Origin: Aquabacterium sp. CECT 9606 | GTDB lineage: Bacteria > Pseudomonadota > Gammaproteobacteria > Burkholderiales > Burkholderiaceae_C | DNA length: 64,000 nt | Direction of reading: 5' to 3' | Assembly (NCBI RefSeq): GCF_918741295.1 | Contig: NZ_CAKKNB010000001.1 | Coordinates: 1,550,001-1,614,000 of the forward strand | Program-made: the position numbers and the translations under genes | Notes under the pieces: generated by a model | Told to the model about the DNA's origin: nothing | The model's input: only the letters and a program-made list of their open reading frames with translations | Database searches by the model: none | Part shown: positions 20,447 through 31,781 of the stretch, piece after piece | Layout: every line of letters starts with the position of its first letter | How positions within the stretch are numbered: the stretch's first letter is position 1

Positions 20447-21056
20447 GCAGAAGACTCCCTAGGGAATAGGTGCCCAACAACAGCAAGCACTGTTAAGCTG
20501 GCCACAATCATACGAGAACGAAAATGGGCTTTTACAGCCGAGCGATACGGCCAAGACCACTCATCCTCACACAGCATAGGCAACGACGCGGCGAACCGGG
20601 TTCTAGCTATTAATCCTAATCCCCGTTGTGTCCCCGGTGGCGGAGCCTACATGCAGATTTGCTACCAGACCAATACGAGAGTGGCCCGAGACATCCTCAC
20701 CAGGCAGCTAAGAACGTCTTCGGCGACGACTGCCTGACCACATCCATAATCTTCTAGCCGGCCATCCTGTGGACGACCCCTACGAGATCTGCGACTGAGC
20801 CAAGGCGCTGAACCGCCAGTTCGCAAGCCAGGCGGCGCCCCATCGGTTGAACTTCCGTAGAGCAGTCGGTCGTGAGCGTCAGAACCTGGCCGGAAAGCGG
20901 ACCGACGTGGTTGGACCGCTGAAGGGCCGCACCCGCTGCTAGGCCGTCATTCGGCAAAATGCCGCGCCCACCCCCTTCTGGGTCGCTATCAGCCCCTTGC
21001 ATTGCCCCCACGCGGTCAACTTTGACTCACCCCTCGGCGCGCATGCACCTCGCCCC
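20447..21056. other. Gene-free right edge of the accessory island
   Basis: About 600 bases with no convincing coding frame on either strand. Composition is mixed up to about 20940 and then returns to host-like GC-rich DNA. The promoter of the metallophosphoesterase must lie at the left end, just above 20446. I found no tRNA, integrase or clear direct repeat that would define an attachment site. Confidence 0.4.
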
Positions 21057-21545
21057 TCACCCCCGCGCCCCCTTGATCAACGCCTCAATCACCAGCGCCC
21101 CCGTCCCCCCCAGCGGATCCAACTGCAGCACCTTGTCCAAATACAACTGCGCCGACACCAGATCCTGCCGACGCAACCTGATGAACGCCAGAGCCTTCAA
21201 GGTGAACAACCAGAACCGCGCCGGCCCCGGCGCCATGAAGTCCGCCATCTCACCCGTCACCTGGCGCCAATCCTCCGGCAAATGCGCCTGCTCGGCCGCC
21301 ACGTCCAGCCCCTTCAAGGCGGCCAGCTCGGCCGACTCGAAATCGGCCCCCTGCGCATGCAGCTTGTACAGCAGGTAGTACAGCGAAGGGCACTCCGGCG
21401 CGCACACCTGGGCCGTCCACAACAAGGCCAGCGCGCGCTCGGGCGTGGTTGCCTTGCGCGCTTCCTCCACCAGGTGCTTGACCTGCGGCGGCACCTCGCC
21501 GCCGAACAACTCGGCCGAGGTCTCGCCGGTGAAGATGTTCACCAT
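21057..21545 (-). CDS. Nif-associated TPR-like protein
   Basis: A 162-residue helical-repeat protein. The segment FWLFTLKALAFIRLRR followed by ALYLDKVLQLDP-like helices matches the protein at 44115-44663 (FYLFALKAYAYLSLRLGD, then LRQLDP), so the two are paralogues placed at the ends of two nif operons. TPR folds mediate protein contacts; a role in assembly of Fe-S or nitrogenase proteins is inferred from location. Its ATG overlaps the stop of the thioredoxin-like ferredoxin gene, and it is the last gene of the isc-fix operon. Confidence 0.85.
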   Translation of the reverse strand: MVNIFTGETSAELFGGEVPPQVKHLVEEARKATTPERALALLWTAQVCAPECPSLYYLLYKLHAQGADFESAELAALKGLDVAAEQAHLPEDWRQVTGEMADFMAPGPARFWLFTLKALAFIRLRRQDLVSAQLYLDKVLQLDPLGGTGALVIEALIKGARG

Positions 21546-21862
21546 GACCCGGCCGAGGCGGCCAGGCGTTTGACCACTTCGCCACCCAGCAGGTGCTTCT
21601 CAAAGATCTCGGGCACGTCTTCCGGCTTCACGCGGCTGTACAGCACGCTCTCGGGAAACACCACCACGTTCACCCCGCCATCGCAGGGCCCCAGGCACCC
21701 TGAATAGGTCACGCCCACCTGCTCGTGGGCATTGCGCACCTGCACCTCTTTCCAGAAGGCCTGCAACACCGCCTGGCCGCCCTGCGAGGCGCAGCTGCCA
21801 CGGGGATGGCCGGGCGGGCGCTGCTGTGAACACACGAAAACGCTGCGGTCGGGGCGGGACAT
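21539..21862 (-). CDS. Thioredoxin-like [2Fe-2S] ferredoxin (FeSI type)
   Basis: A 107-residue protein of the thioredoxin-fold [2Fe-2S] family known from the Azotobacter Shethna FeSI protein. Ligand cysteines are in VFVCSQQRPPGHPRGSC and YSGCLGPCDGGVNV. The start at 21862 (MSRPDRSVFVC) lies 37 bases after the ferritin-like gene. The biological partner is not established in the family; location among fix genes suggests a redox role linked to nitrogenase. Confidence 0.9.
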   Translation of the reverse strand: MSRPDRSVFVCSQQRPPGHPRGSCASQGGQAVLQAFWKEVQVRNAHEQVGVTYSGCLGPCDGGVNVVVFPESVLYSRVKPEDVPEIFEKHLLGGEVVKRLAASAGSW

Positions 21863-21899
21863 GGTGGGGTAACTCCAAAGGGGGAAATCAAGATGACAC

Positions 21900-22355
21900 T
21901 CAGGCCGCCAAACGGGCCATGATCCGCTCCAGCTCGGCCACGTGCTCGCTCTCTTCCTTGGCGAACTCGCGGGCCATGCGGCGCACTTCGGGGTCTGGCG
22001 TGGACGAGGCAATGGCGGCGTAAAACAACTGGCTGCGCTCTTCGCCATCCAGCGCCAGGCGGTAGGCCGTGGCCACGTCGATGAAGCCATCCACGCCTGC
22101 CCAGGCGGCTTGCTCCGGGCTCACGCCCTCGGGCCACTGGCATTCTTCCGGGGCTAGCGTGGGCAAGTCCCGAAAGCCGCCGCGCCGCATGGCGTCTTTC
22201 AAATGCAGGCGCGAGAACTCGGCCATCTTGCCGAAGAAGGCCTCGGCCTCCTTGTTGCCCGCCGTGCCCATCGTGGCCTTCAGGTCCTCATAGCGGCGGG
22301 CCGCTTCGAACTCCAGCAGGATGGCGTGCGCCAGGAAAACGTGGATGTCGTCCAT
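21900..22355 (-). CDS. Ferritin-like/rubrerythrin-type di-iron protein
   Basis: A 151-residue four-helix protein. Likely metal ligands occur in LLEFEAARRYEDL, the EFSRLHL helix, DGEERSQLFY and FAKEESEHVAELERI, which together make the E, E-x-x-H pairs of a di-iron centre. Rubrerythrin-like proteins detoxify peroxide or handle iron. It lies between fixX and the FeSI-like ferredoxin with small gaps, suggesting protection of the electron-transfer chain or iron supply. Confidence 0.85.
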   Translation of the reverse strand: MDDIHVFLAHAILLEFEAARRYEDLKATMGTAGNKEAEAFFGKMAEFSRLHLKDAMRRGGFRDLPTLAPEECQWPEGVSPEQAAWAGVDGFIDVATAYRLALDGEERSQLFYAAIASSTPDPEVRRMAREFAKEESEHVAELERIMARLAA

Positions 22356-22370
22356 GGTGGGTGCGCCCGA

Positions 22371-22670
22371 TCAGCCAAACTTGAACAGGATGCCGTGGCC
22401 GCCGCGCGGGTACTCCCAGTCCACGTTGCTGAAGTCCGAGCAGATGATGCGGCAGCTGCCGCACTCCAGGCAGCCATCGGTGATCAGGGTGACGGCGCCA
22501 TTGCCTTCCTCCTTGTAGCAAGAGGCCGGGCACACATAGGTGCACGAACGTTCCTTGCAGTCGGTTCGGCACACCTCGGCATCCTTGATCTTGATGTGGG
22601 GGCGGCCGGCGTCGACCTTGTAGCGGTTCTGGAAGAGCTTTTCTTCCACATTGACTTGGATGGGTTGCAT
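22371..22670 (-). CDS. fixX: Ferredoxin-like protein FixX
   Basis: A 99-residue ferredoxin subunit of the FixABCX bifurcating complex. The C-terminal cluster motif is C-x2-C-x2-C-x3-C-like within DGCLECGSCRIIC, with further Cys in the VCRTDCKERSCTYVCPASCY block. Standard length. It is co-transcribed with fixC, 24 bases upstream. Confidence 0.95.
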   Translation of the reverse strand: MQPIQVNVEEKLFQNRYKVDAGRPHIKIKDAEVCRTDCKERSCTYVCPASCYKEEGNGAVTLITDGCLECGSCRIICSDFSNVDWEYPRGGHGILFKFG

Positions 22671-22694
22671 GGCGTGGCTCCTGGGTGGTGTGGT

Positions 22695-24005
22695 TCAGCG
22701 GATGGCCCGCCACAGCTTGTAGGCATCGCCCACCAGCCCGGTGATGGAGCGGGTCTGGCGGAAGCTGGAGAAGATCTGGCGCTCTTTGGTCTTCTTGTCC
22801 ACGTTGTCCACCGTCACCATGGTGCGGGCCGCCTGGTTGATCAGCTCGGGGTAGGTGGTGAAGAACTGCGGGTTCTCGTGGAAGACCTTGGGCATGTCGC
22901 GGTACTTCTTCAGGTCCTTCATCACGAAGCTGTCGTCCAGCGCGCGTTGATAGGCCTTCAAGGTGGCCTGGGTGAAGGGCTGCTTGGTGGCCTTGGCGTT
23001 GATCACCGTTTCGGCGGCCAGGCGGCCCGTGGTCATGGCCAGGTTGGAGCCTTCGCGGTGCACGGCGTTGACAAAGCCGCCCGAGTCGCCCACGATCATC
23101 CAGCCGTTGCCATACACCTTGGGGATGGCGAAGAAGCCGCCTTCGGGGATCAGGTGGGCGCAGTACTCCTTCATCTCCCCGCCCTGGATCATCGGCGCGA
23201 TCGAAGGGTGGCGCTTCATGTGTTCCAGCAATTGGTAGGGCGAGGTCTTGTGCTCGTTCTTCTTGAAGTCCGACAGCATGCAGCCCACGCCAATGGTGAG
23301 CGAATCCTTGTTGGTGTACAGAAAGCCCGTGCCCATCATGCCGTCGGTGATCTTGCCCACCATCTCGATGACCACGCCTTCATCGCCCTTGATGTTGAAG
23401 CGCTGCTGGATCAGCTCTTCGGGCATGAACAGGATCTCTTTGACGGCCAAGGCCACGTTGCCCGCCTTGATCTCGGGGTGGAAGCCTGCCTTGCGTGCCA
23501 GCGTGCTGTTCACGCCATCGGCCAGGATGACCACGTCGGCGAACACATCGCCCGCTTCGCGGTCGCAGCGCACGCCCACCACCTGGTCGCCGTCCATGAT
23601 CAGGTTCTGCACGGTGGTTTCGCAGATCAGCAAGGCGCCCGCTTCGCGCACCTTGGATGAGAACCACTTGTCGAACTGCGCGCGGATGATGGTGTAGCGG
23701 TTGTAGGGCGGCTTGTTGTAGTTCTCGCTGCGGAAGTGGCTGCCCACGAAGGAGTCGTCGTCCAGCACCCACATGCGCTGCTCGATGATGTGGCGCTCCA
23801 GCGGGGCATCGTCGCGGAAGTCCGGGATGATGCGTTCCAGCGCGTCGGCGTACAGGATGGCGCCCTGCACGTTCTTGGAGCCGGGGTATTCGCCGCGTTC
23901 GATCTGCAGGACCTTGAGGCCCGCCTTGGCCATGGTGTAGGCCGCGGCGTTGCCCGAGGGGCCTGCGCCCACGACGATGGCGTCAAAGGTTTTGTTCACG
24001 TTCAT
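22695..24005 (-). CDS. fixC: Flavoprotein FixC (quinone-reducing subunit)
   Basis: A 436-residue ETF:quinone oxidoreductase homologue. The FAD-binding fold begins [19 protein letters not shown], and [22 protein letters not shown] is the second FAD motif. In FixABCX, NADH electrons are split: one goes to quinone through FixC, the other to a low-potential ferredoxin or flavodoxin for nitrogenase. Confidence 0.97.
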   Translation of the reverse strand: MNVNKTFDAIVVGAGPSGNAAAYTMAKAGLKVLQIERGEYPGSKNVQGAILYADALERIIPDFRDDAPLERHIIEQRMWVLDDDSFVGSHFRSENYNKPPYNRYTIIRAQFDKWFSSKVREAGALLICETTVQNLIMDGDQVVGVRCDREAGDVFADVVILADGVNSTLARKAGFHPEIKAGNVALAVKEILFMPEELIQQRFNIKGDEGVVIEMVGKITDGMMGTGFLYTNKDSLTIGVGCMLSDFKKNEHKTSPYQLLEHMKRHPSIAPMIQGGEMKEYCAHLIPEGGFFAIPKVYGNGWMIVGDSGGFVNAVHREGSNLAMTTGRLAAETVINAKATKQPFTQATLKAYQRALDDSFVMKDLKKYRDMPKVFHENPQFFTTYPELINQAARTMVTVDNVDKKTKERQIFSSFRQTRSITGLVGDAYKLWRAIR

Positions 24006-24042
24006 GGTGAGGCTCCGGGGCGGTTGGGTGGGCGTGGCTTGT

Positions 24043-25143
24043 TCAGGCCACTTTGCGGATGCGTTGGCCCAGGTGCGCCTGGAAGGCCTGGGTCAGCGCG
24101 GGCAGCACCTGCAGGGCGTTGCCCACGATGCCGTAGTGCGCAAAGTCGAAGATGGGCGCATTGGGGTCGGTGTTGATGGCCACGATCACGTCCGAGGCCT
24201 CCATGCCCACGCGGTGCTGGATGGCGCCCGAGATGCCCGCGGCGATGTACAGCTTGGGCCGCACGGTCTTGCCGGTCTGGCCCACCTGGCGGTCGGCCTC
24301 GACCCAGCCTGCTTGCACGCAGGGCCGGGTGGCGCCCACCTCGCCGCCCAGCACCCGCGCCAGGTCGAACACGAGCTTGAAGTTCTCGGGGTTCTTCAAG
24401 CCCTTGCCGCCGCTGACGATCACGTCGGCATAGGGCAGGTTGATCTTGTTGGAGTTGGTGTCCAGGATGAAGTCCAACAGCTTGGTGACGATGTTGGTCT
24501 CGATCAGGCCCAACGTGTCTTCACTGGTGGTGCCGGTGCGCGTGGTGTCGGCGTTGGGCATGGCCATCACGCGGGGGCGCACGGTGGCCATCTGCGGGCG
24601 GTAGGCCAGGGTCATGATCGTGCACAGCAGCGAGCCACCAAAGGTGGGGCGCGTGGCGGCCAGGGCGCGGGTCACGGGGTCGATGTTCAGCTCGGTGCAG
24701 TCGGCGGTCAGGCCGGTGAGCAGGGTGGTGGCCACGGAGCCCGCCAGGTCACGGCCTTGTGATGTGGCGCCCAGCAGCACGATCTCGGGCTGGTACTTGT
24801 TGACCAGGTCGGTCAGGCCCTTGGTGAAGGGCTCGTTGCGGTAGCCTTTGAGGACAGGGTCGCGGGTGATGTAGACGTGGTCGGCACCAAAGCTGAAGGC
24901 CTCTTGGGCGAACTGGTCCAGGGGCTCGTCGTCGCCGCCCAGCAGCACGCCCGACAGGGTCACGCCCAGCTGGTCGGCCAGCTTGCGGCCTTCGCCCAGC
25001 AGTTCCCACGACACGCTGTGCACGTGCCCACGCTCGTGCTCGATGAAGACCCACACGCCCTTGTAGGCCTTGAGCGCATCAGACAGCTCCAGGTTGCGGC
25101 CGCGTCCAGCGGGTTTGAGGGGGGCTTTGGCGGCGTCGCTCAT
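24043..25143 (-). CDS. fixB: Electron transfer flavoprotein alpha-type FixB
   Basis: A 366-residue ETF-alpha homologue. The C-terminal FAD domain shows [37 protein letters not shown] and [16 protein letters not shown]. The ATG at 25143 overlaps the fixA stop (ATGA). The long open frame upstream of this start is the antisense-free shadow of fixA, not an N-terminal extension. Confidence 0.97.
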   Translation of the reverse strand: MSDAAKAPLKPAGRGRNLELSDALKAYKGVWVFIEHERGHVHSVSWELLGEGRKLADQLGVTLSGVLLGGDDEPLDQFAQEAFSFGADHVYITRDPVLKGYRNEPFTKGLTDLVNKYQPEIVLLGATSQGRDLAGSVATTLLTGLTADCTELNIDPVTRALAATRPTFGGSLLCTIMTLAYRPQMATVRPRVMAMPNADTTRTGTTSEDTLGLIETNIVTKLLDFILDTNSNKINLPYADVIVSGGKGLKNPENFKLVFDLARVLGGEVGATRPCVQAGWVEADRQVGQTGKTVRPKLYIAAGISGAIQHRVGMEASDVIVAINTDPNAPIFDFAHYGIVGNALQVLPALTQAFQAHLGQRIRKVA

Positions 25144-25991
25144 GGCGTGACTCCCTTGTTGATCAGGTCTTGTTCGAGCGTGGGGTGGCGCGTGAAGATG
25201 GACTGCAGCAGGTTGAGCGTCATGTCGCGCAGGGTGGTGGTGTCCAGGTTCACCATCTCGGCTTTCTCTGACCGAGGGGTGGGCCCGAACACCTTGCTGA
25301 CCACGGTGGGCGAGCCTTTCAAGCCGATCTTGGTGAGGTCTTCGATGCCGGCGTCTTCCTTGTTCCACTTGCGCACGGGGTGGCTGGCGGCGTGGATCAT
25401 GGCGGGCAGGCTGGCGAAGCGCATCTCGTTGGTGTTCTCCAGCATGGTGATCAGCGCGGGCAGCTGGGTCTTGAGCACCTGCACGCCGCCTTCGCCACGG
25501 CGCTCGACGGTGATCGTGCCGTCGTCCAGGTTGGTCTCCTGGATGCTGGACACGTAGGTCAGCAGTTGCAGGCCCATGCGCTTGGCGATGCCGGGCCCGA
25601 CCTGGGCGGTGTCGCCATCGATGGTCTGCTTGCCGGTGAAGACCAGGTCCACCGCCTGTTCGCTGGACAGCTTGCGGATGGCGGCGGCCAGCGCGTAAGA
25701 AGTGGCCAGGGTGTCGGCCCCCGCGAAGGCGCGGTCGGTGACCAGCACCGCATCGTCGGCCCCGAAGGACACGCATTTGCGCAAGGCCTCTTCGGCCTGC
25801 GGCGGGCCCATGCACAGCACCGTGACGCGGCCGCCAAACTGGTCCTTCAAGCGCAAGGCCTCTTCCAGCGAGAACAGGTCGTACGGGTTCACGATGGCTG
25901 GCACACCCTGGCGCATGATGGTGTTGGTGACCGGGTGGACGCGGATCTGGGCCGAGTCAGGCACTTGCTTGATGCAGACGACGATGTGCAT
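25140..25991 (-). CDS. fixA: Electron transfer flavoprotein beta-type FixA
   Basis: A 283-residue ETF-beta homologue carrying the bifurcating flavin site with FixB. It begins [18 protein letters not shown] and contains the [21 protein letters not shown] motif typical of bifurcating ETFs. AGGAGCCTCACC precedes the ATG. It follows nifW after 27 bases, so it belongs to the nifV-nifP-nifW transcript. Confidence 0.97.
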   Translation of the reverse strand: MHIVVCIKQVPDSAQIRVHPVTNTIMRQGVPAIVNPYDLFSLEEALRLKDQFGGRVTVLCMGPPQAEEALRKCVSFGADDAVLVTDRAFAGADTLATSYALAAAIRKLSSEQAVDLVFTGKQTIDGDTAQVGPGIAKRMGLQLLTYVSSIQETNLDDGTITVERRGEGGVQVLKTQLPALITMLENTNEMRFASLPAMIHAASHPVRKWNKEDAGIEDLTKIGLKGSPTVVSKVFGPTPRSEKAEMVNLDTTTLRDMTLNLLQSIFTRHPTLEQDLINKGVTP

Positions 25992-26018
25992 GGTGAGGCT
26001 CCTGTGAGGGGGCTGCGG

Positions 26019-26369
26019 TCAGGCCGTGGTGGTCTGGGGCCGGGCGGGCAGCGAGGCCTTCAGGCTTTGCAGGCTCACGTGCTGGTGGCCGTCCACGTCC
26101 TGGAACACCTTGAAGACTTTTTCTTGCGCGGGGGTGGACTTGACGAAGTCCTCATAGGCCTTGACCAGCAGCGTGCGGTAGCACTGGTAGAGCGCTTGCT
26201 CGTTGTTCTCGGGCAGCTTGGGCTCTTGCCGGATGTACTGGTAAAAGCGCTTGAGGATGTGCAGGCGGCTGACGTTGAGCACCGACAGGTCGTGCGGCAC
26301 GCCAAAGAACTGCAGGAAGTCCTCGGCCGATGAAAGCTGGCGAAGCTGGAGTGCGAGGGTGTCGGTCAT
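26019..26369 (-). CDS. nifW: Nitrogenase-stabilising protein NifW
   Basis: A 116-residue protein with the family core [29 protein letters not shown] and an acidic helix containing [12 protein letters not shown]. NifW is thought to help keep the MoFe protein intact in the presence of O2. It overlaps nifP by 4 bases and precedes fixA. Confidence 0.95.
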   Translation of the reverse strand: MTDTLALQLRQLSSAEDFLQFFGVPHDLSVLNVSRLHILKRFYQYIRQEPKLPENNEQALYQCYRTLLVKAYEDFVKSTPAQEKVFKVFQDVDGHQHVSLQSLKASLPARPQTTTA

Positions 26370-27115
26370 GATCGGGCTCCGGTGGGTGTGTCTTCGGTGT
26401 GTTGAAGGCGCTTGACTTCCTGTTCCAGGTTGCCAATGCGGTCGAGCAGCGAGCCGATGGCTTTGCCCACCGGATCAGGGATGAGGTGGTGGTCCAGGTC
26501 CAGCAGCAGGGCGTCGGGCAGGCTGTTCACGGTGCGGCGGCGGCGCACGACTACCCGCCCCGGGATGCCCACCACGGTGGCGCCCTCGGGCACGTTGTCG
26601 ATGACGACGGAGTTGGCCGCCACCCGCACTCTCGCGCCCAGCGTGACCGGGCCCAGGATCTTGGCGCCCGCACCCACCACCACGCCGTCGTCCAACGTGG
26701 GGTGGCGCTTGCCGGGGCTCCAGGTGGTGCCGCCCAGGGTGACGCCGTGGTACAGCGTGACGTCGTCGCCAACCTCGGCGGTCTCGCCGATCACAACGCC
26801 CGCGCCATGGTCGATGAAGAAGCGCCGGCCAATACGCGCGCCGGGGTGGATGTCGACGTTGGTGAACCAGCGGGCCACGAAGGACATCCAGCGCGGCAGG
26901 TAGCGCCAGCCTTGGCGCCACAGGGCATGGGCCATGCGGTGCAGCGCCACGGCCTGCACGCCGGGGTAGATGGTCCACACCTCGAAGCGCGAACGGGCGG
27001 CCGGGTCGCGGGCCAGCACGCAGCTCACGTCCTCGCGCAGGAGCGACCACCAGGAGGTTGGGCTGTCGGTGTGCATCATGGCCATGGCCTGCAGGGCGGG
27101 GTCATCGCGCTTCAT
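26366..27115 (-). CDS. nifP: Nif-linked serine O-acetyltransferase
   Basis: A 249-residue CysE-type enzyme making O-acetylserine for cysteine synthesis; nif-borne copies (NifP) raise cysteine supply for Fe-S clusters. The left-handed beta-helix hexapeptide repeats run through [31 protein letters not shown] and [14 protein letters not shown]. The ATG at 27115 overlaps the nifV stop (ATGA). A C-terminal coiled segment ([17 protein letters not shown]) is an extra feature relative to housekeeping CysE. Confidence 0.94.
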   Translation of the reverse strand: MKRDDPALQAMAMMHTDSPTSWWSLLREDVSCVLARDPAARSRFEVWTIYPGVQAVALHRMAHALWRQGWRYLPRWMSFVARWFTNVDIHPGARIGRRFFIDHGAGVVIGETAEVGDDVTLYHGVTLGGTTWSPGKRHPTLDDGVVVGAGAKILGPVTLGARVRVAANSVVIDNVPEGATVVGIPGRVVVRRRRTVNSLPDALLLDLDHHLIPDPVGKAIGSLLDRIGNLEQEVKRLQHTEDTPTGARS

Positions 27116-28248
27116 GAGGGCTGCCCCTCGGAGGCCGTGGCCTCCAGAAAAAAGCGTTGCAGGTCGTCCGGTGTGGGCGCGCGTTTGGTCCGCACGGCAT
27201 GGGCGCGGATGCGCTCCAGCAGGGGCTGCACCTGCGGATCGACCACGGGCAGGCCTAAGGCGTGATAGGCCACGCGCACAGCGCGCGAGCCGGAGTGCTT
27301 GCCCAGCACGGTGCGGCGTTCGCGGCCCAGCTCGGCGGGGTCGAATCCTTCGTAGTTGCTGGGGTTCTTGAGCAGGCCGTCCACGTGGATGCCGGACTCG
27401 TGCGTGAACACGGCCTCGCCGACGATGCTCTTGTTGGCCGCCACGGGCCGCCCCGAGGCGCTGGCCACCAGTTGCGAGATGCCGTACAGGTCGGTGGTGC
27501 GCACGCCGCAGTCCAGGCCGTGCAGGTGGCGCAGGCTCATGACCACTTCTTCCAGCGCGGCGTTGCCGGCCCGCTCGCCCAGGCCGTTGACCGTGGTGCT
27601 GGCGTGCGTGGCGCCAGCGCGCAGTGCGGCCAGGGTGTTGGCGGTGGCCAGGCCCAGGTCGTTGTGGGCATGGATCTCGATCTCGATGTCCACCGCATGG
27701 CGCAGCAGGGCGATGGAGTCGAAGGTGGCGAAGGGATCGAGCACGCCCAGGGTGTCGGCAAAGCGGATGCGCCGAGCCCCGCAACGCTCGGCAAGTCGGG
27801 CCATCTGGCCCAGGTAGATGGGGTCGGCGCGCGAGGCATCTTCAAAACCTACCGACACTTCGTGGCCCGCTTCATGGACCATGCTCACGAACTCATCAAT
27901 CTGCTCCAAAGCCCACAGACGGCTTTGCTTGAGCTTGTGCTGCAAGTGCACATCGGAGGCGGGGATGGACAAGTGGACGATGTCGACATCGCAGGCCAGG
28001 GCCGAGAACACATCGGCCTCGCACATGCGGCCCCACACCATCAGGCGGCTGTTCAAGCCCATGGCCGCCAGGGTGTTGATGGATTCGATCTCGGCCTGGC
28101 CCATGGCTGGCACGCCCACTTCCAGCTCGGGCACACCGGCGTTGGACAAGGCCCGGGCGATGGCGCATTTCTCGACCAGCGTGAAGGCGACACCTGCGGT
28201 CTGCTCGCCGTCGCGCAAGGTCGTGTCGTTGATGATCGCGCTGTGCAT
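27112..28248 (-). CDS. nifV: Homocitrate synthase NifV
   Basis: A 378-residue enzyme condensing acetyl-CoA with 2-oxoglutarate to homocitrate, the organic ligand of FeMo-co. Motifs include [16 protein letters not shown] at residues 7-22, metal-binding [12 protein letters not shown], and [14 protein letters not shown]. Start ATG at 28248 is preceded by a sigma-54 promoter about 50-65 bases upstream, so nifV opens its own transcription unit inside the larger isc-fix group. Confidence 0.97.
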   Translation of the reverse strand: MHSAIINDTTLRDGEQTAGVAFTLVEKCAIARALSNAGVPELEVGVPAMGQAEIESINTLAAMGLNSRLMVWGRMCEADVFSALACDVDIVHLSIPASDVHLQHKLKQSRLWALEQIDEFVSMVHEAGHEVSVGFEDASRADPIYLGQMARLAERCGARRIRFADTLGVLDPFATFDSIALLRHAVDIEIEIHAHNDLGLATANTLAALRAGATHASTTVNGLGERAGNAALEEVVMSLRHLHGLDCGVRTTDLYGISQLVASASGRPVAANKSIVGEAVFTHESGIHVDGLLKNPSNYEGFDPAELGRERRTVLGKHSGSRAVRVAYHALGLPVVDPQVQPLLERIRAHAVRTKRAPTPDDLQRFFLEATASEGQPS

Positions 28249-28296
28249 TGGGGGTGGACTCGAAGGGTGTGGGCGGGTGTGCCTGATGCCTTGATT

Positions 28297-28311
28297 GCAA
28301 TCGCTGTGCCA
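28297..28311 (-). promoter_or_regulatory. Sigma-54 promoter of nifV
   Basis: On the minus strand TGGCACAGCGATTGC matches TGGCAC-N5-TTGC exactly, with GG-N10-GC spacing. Upstream, TGTCGGGTTTGCGCCA (28355-28370) is TGT-N10-CCA, one base off the NifA consensus half-site. Confidence 0.85.
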
Positions 28312-28385
28312 GTGGCTTCAAGGGGCGTGGCGCGTTGAATCGCCTGGAATGTCGTGTCGGGTTTGCGCCATTTCACACACTCGCT

Positions 28386-28721
28386 TCAGCGTTCGCGGGC
28401 GTGGTTGCGGCTGTGCTTGGGCAGCTCGACGGTGAGGTCGCCGTCCTTGACCCTGACGCAGCAAGCCAGGCGCGAGCAGGGCTCCACGCCCCAAGCGTTG
28501 TCCATCTGGTCGTTCTCTTCGTCGTCGGGTTCGGACAAGGTGTCGGCGCCAGCGCGGACCAGCACATGGCAGGTGGAGCAGGCCGCCACCATGTCGCAGG
28601 CATGCTCGATGGCCACGCCGTGTTTGAGCAGGCCCTCGCACAGCGTGCGTCCGGGTTTGATCTCGAACTGCGTGCCTTGGGGGCACAGCTCGGCGTGGGG
28701 CAGGACTGTGACCAGAGGCAT
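28386..28721 (-). CDS. fdx: ISC-type [2Fe-2S] ferredoxin
   Basis: A 111-residue adrenodoxin-type ferredoxin. Ligands C42, C48 and C51 lie in HACDMVAACSTCHV, with C87 or C88 in SRLACCV. It is the electron donor for Fe-S assembly on IscU. It follows hscA after 18 bases, the standard isc order. The tail is basic (KHSRNHARER). Confidence 0.94.
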   Translation of the reverse strand: MPLVTVLPHAELCPQGTQFEIKPGRTLCEGLLKHGVAIEHACDMVAACSTCHVLVRAGADTLSEPDDEENDQMDNAWGVEPCSRLACCVRVKDGDLTVELPKHSRNHARER

Positions 28722-28739
28722 GGCAGTGACCTTGAAAAA

Positions 28740-30596
<1,857 letters not shown>

Positions 30597-30602
30597 GATG
30601 GG

Positions 30603-30926
30603 TCAGACCGCGAAGCTTTCGCCGCAACCGCATTCGGCCTTGGCGTTCGGGTTGTTGAACTTGAAGCCCTCGTTGAGGCCTTCGCGCACAAAGTCCAGCT
30701 GCGTGCCTTCCAGGAAAGGCAAGCTGTTGGCGTTCACCAGCAATTGCAGGCCATGGCTTTCAAAGGACAGGTCTTCGGGCAAGGCCTCGTCGGCGAACTC
30801 GATGGCATAAGCCAGCCCCGAGCAACCACTGGTCTTGACCGCCAGGCGCAGGCCCACGCCTTTGCCCCGCTTGCTCAAGGACTTCTGCACGTGTCGGGCC
30901 GCAGCCTCGGTCATGGTGATGGACAT
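30603..30926 (-). CDS. iscA: A-type Fe-S carrier IscA
   Basis: A 107-residue A-type carrier with the conserved cysteines in [11 protein letters not shown] and the C-terminal [10 protein letters not shown]. The N-terminal [14 protein letters not shown] is typical of IscA. It lies 8 bases behind the ErpA-like gene and 6 before hscA. Confidence 0.95.
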   Translation of the reverse strand: MSITMTEAAARHVQKSLSKRGKGVGLRLAVKTSGCSGLAYAIEFADEALPEDLSFESHGLQLLVNANSLPFLEGTQLDFVREGLNEGFKFNNPNAKAECGCGESFAV

Positions 30927-30934
30927 GGCTCACC

Positions 30935-31309
30935 TCACATGGAGAAGGAACTGCCGCAACCGCAGGTGGTCTGCGCATTGGGGTTGTGGATCACGAAGCG
31001 CGAGCCTTCCAGGCCGTCTTCGTAGTCGATGTCGGCGCCAATCAGGTATTGCAGGCTCATGGCGTCCACCACCAGCGACACGCCGTCCTTGTCGATGCGG
31101 GTGTCGTCGTCGCTGAGCTGGTCGTCAAAGGCGAAGCCGTACGAGAAGCCCGAGCAGCCGCCGCCGGTGACGTACAGGCGCAGTTTCAGGTTGGGGTTGC
31201 CTTCTTCCACGATCAGCTCGCTCACCTTGGCGGCCGCAGCGGTGCTGAAGTTCAGGGGTGCGGGGGGCGCCATGTCGGCGACGGTGGTGGCGATCAATGC
31301 GTTTTCCAT
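30935..31309 (-). CDS. erpA: ErpA-like A-type Fe-S carrier
   Basis: A 124-residue second A-type carrier. Cysteines are in [13 protein letters not shown] and [10 protein letters not shown], the ErpA/IscA signature. A ~20-residue N-terminal extension ([20 protein letters not shown]) resembles ErpA. Standard isc operons have one A-type gene here, so the tandem pair is unusual. Confidence 0.9.
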   Translation of the reverse strand: MENALIATTVADMAPPAPLNFSTAAAAKVSELIVEEGNPNLKLRLYVTGGGCSGFSYGFAFDDQLSDDDTRIDKDGVSLVVDAMSLQYLIGADIDYEDGLEGSRFVIHNPNAQTTCGCGSSFSM

Positions 31310-31333
31310 TTGTAGACTCCTTGGCGTTGGTGG

Positions 31334-31747
31334 TCAGTTGGGGTGGCAGATGGGCTGGTCAGACACGGCGCGCTTGGCCTGGTAATCGGCCACGGCCGCC
31401 TTGATGGCGTCCTCGGCCAGGATGGAGCAATGGATCTTCACGGGCGGCAAGGCCAGCTCTTCGGCAATGGCCGTGTTCTTGATGGACAAGGCCTGGTCCA
31501 GCGTCTTGCCGCGCACCCACTCGGTCACCAGCGAGCTGGACGCGATGGCCGAGCCGCAGCCATAGGTCTTGAAGCGGGCGTCTTCGATCACGCCGGTGAC
31601 GGGGTTCACCTTGATCTGAAGCTTCATCACGTCGCCGCAGGCCGGGGCGCCCACCATGCCGGTGGCCACGCCTTCTTCGTCGGCGGCGAACGAACCGACG
31701 TTGCGGGGGTTTTCGTAGTGCTCAATCACCTTGTCGCTGTAGGCCAT
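31334..31747 (-). CDS. iscU: Fe-S cluster scaffold IscU
   Basis: A 137-residue scaffold. The three ligand cysteines are in GAPACGDVMKLQ, YGCGSAIASSS and PVKIHCSILAEDA, and the HscA-binding site normally LPPVK is present as ALPPVKIH. The ATG is at 31747. There is no NifU in the window, so this IscU is the likely scaffold for nitrogenase clusters. Confidence 0.96.
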   Translation of the reverse strand: MAYSDKVIEHYENPRNVGSFAADEEGVATGMVGAPACGDVMKLQIKVNPVTGVIEDARFKTYGCGSAIASSSLVTEWVRGKTLDQALSIKNTAIAEELALPPVKIHCSILAEDAIKAAVADYQAKRAVSDQPICHPN

Positions 31748-31781
31748 GTGGTTTCTCCGGGTGCGGTTGGGGATGGGGCAA

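Noticed and set aside
20754..21011. Small minus-strand frame at the island edge
   Set aside because: No ribosome-binding site or recognisable pattern; Gly/Ala/Val-rich like chance GC-rich frames.
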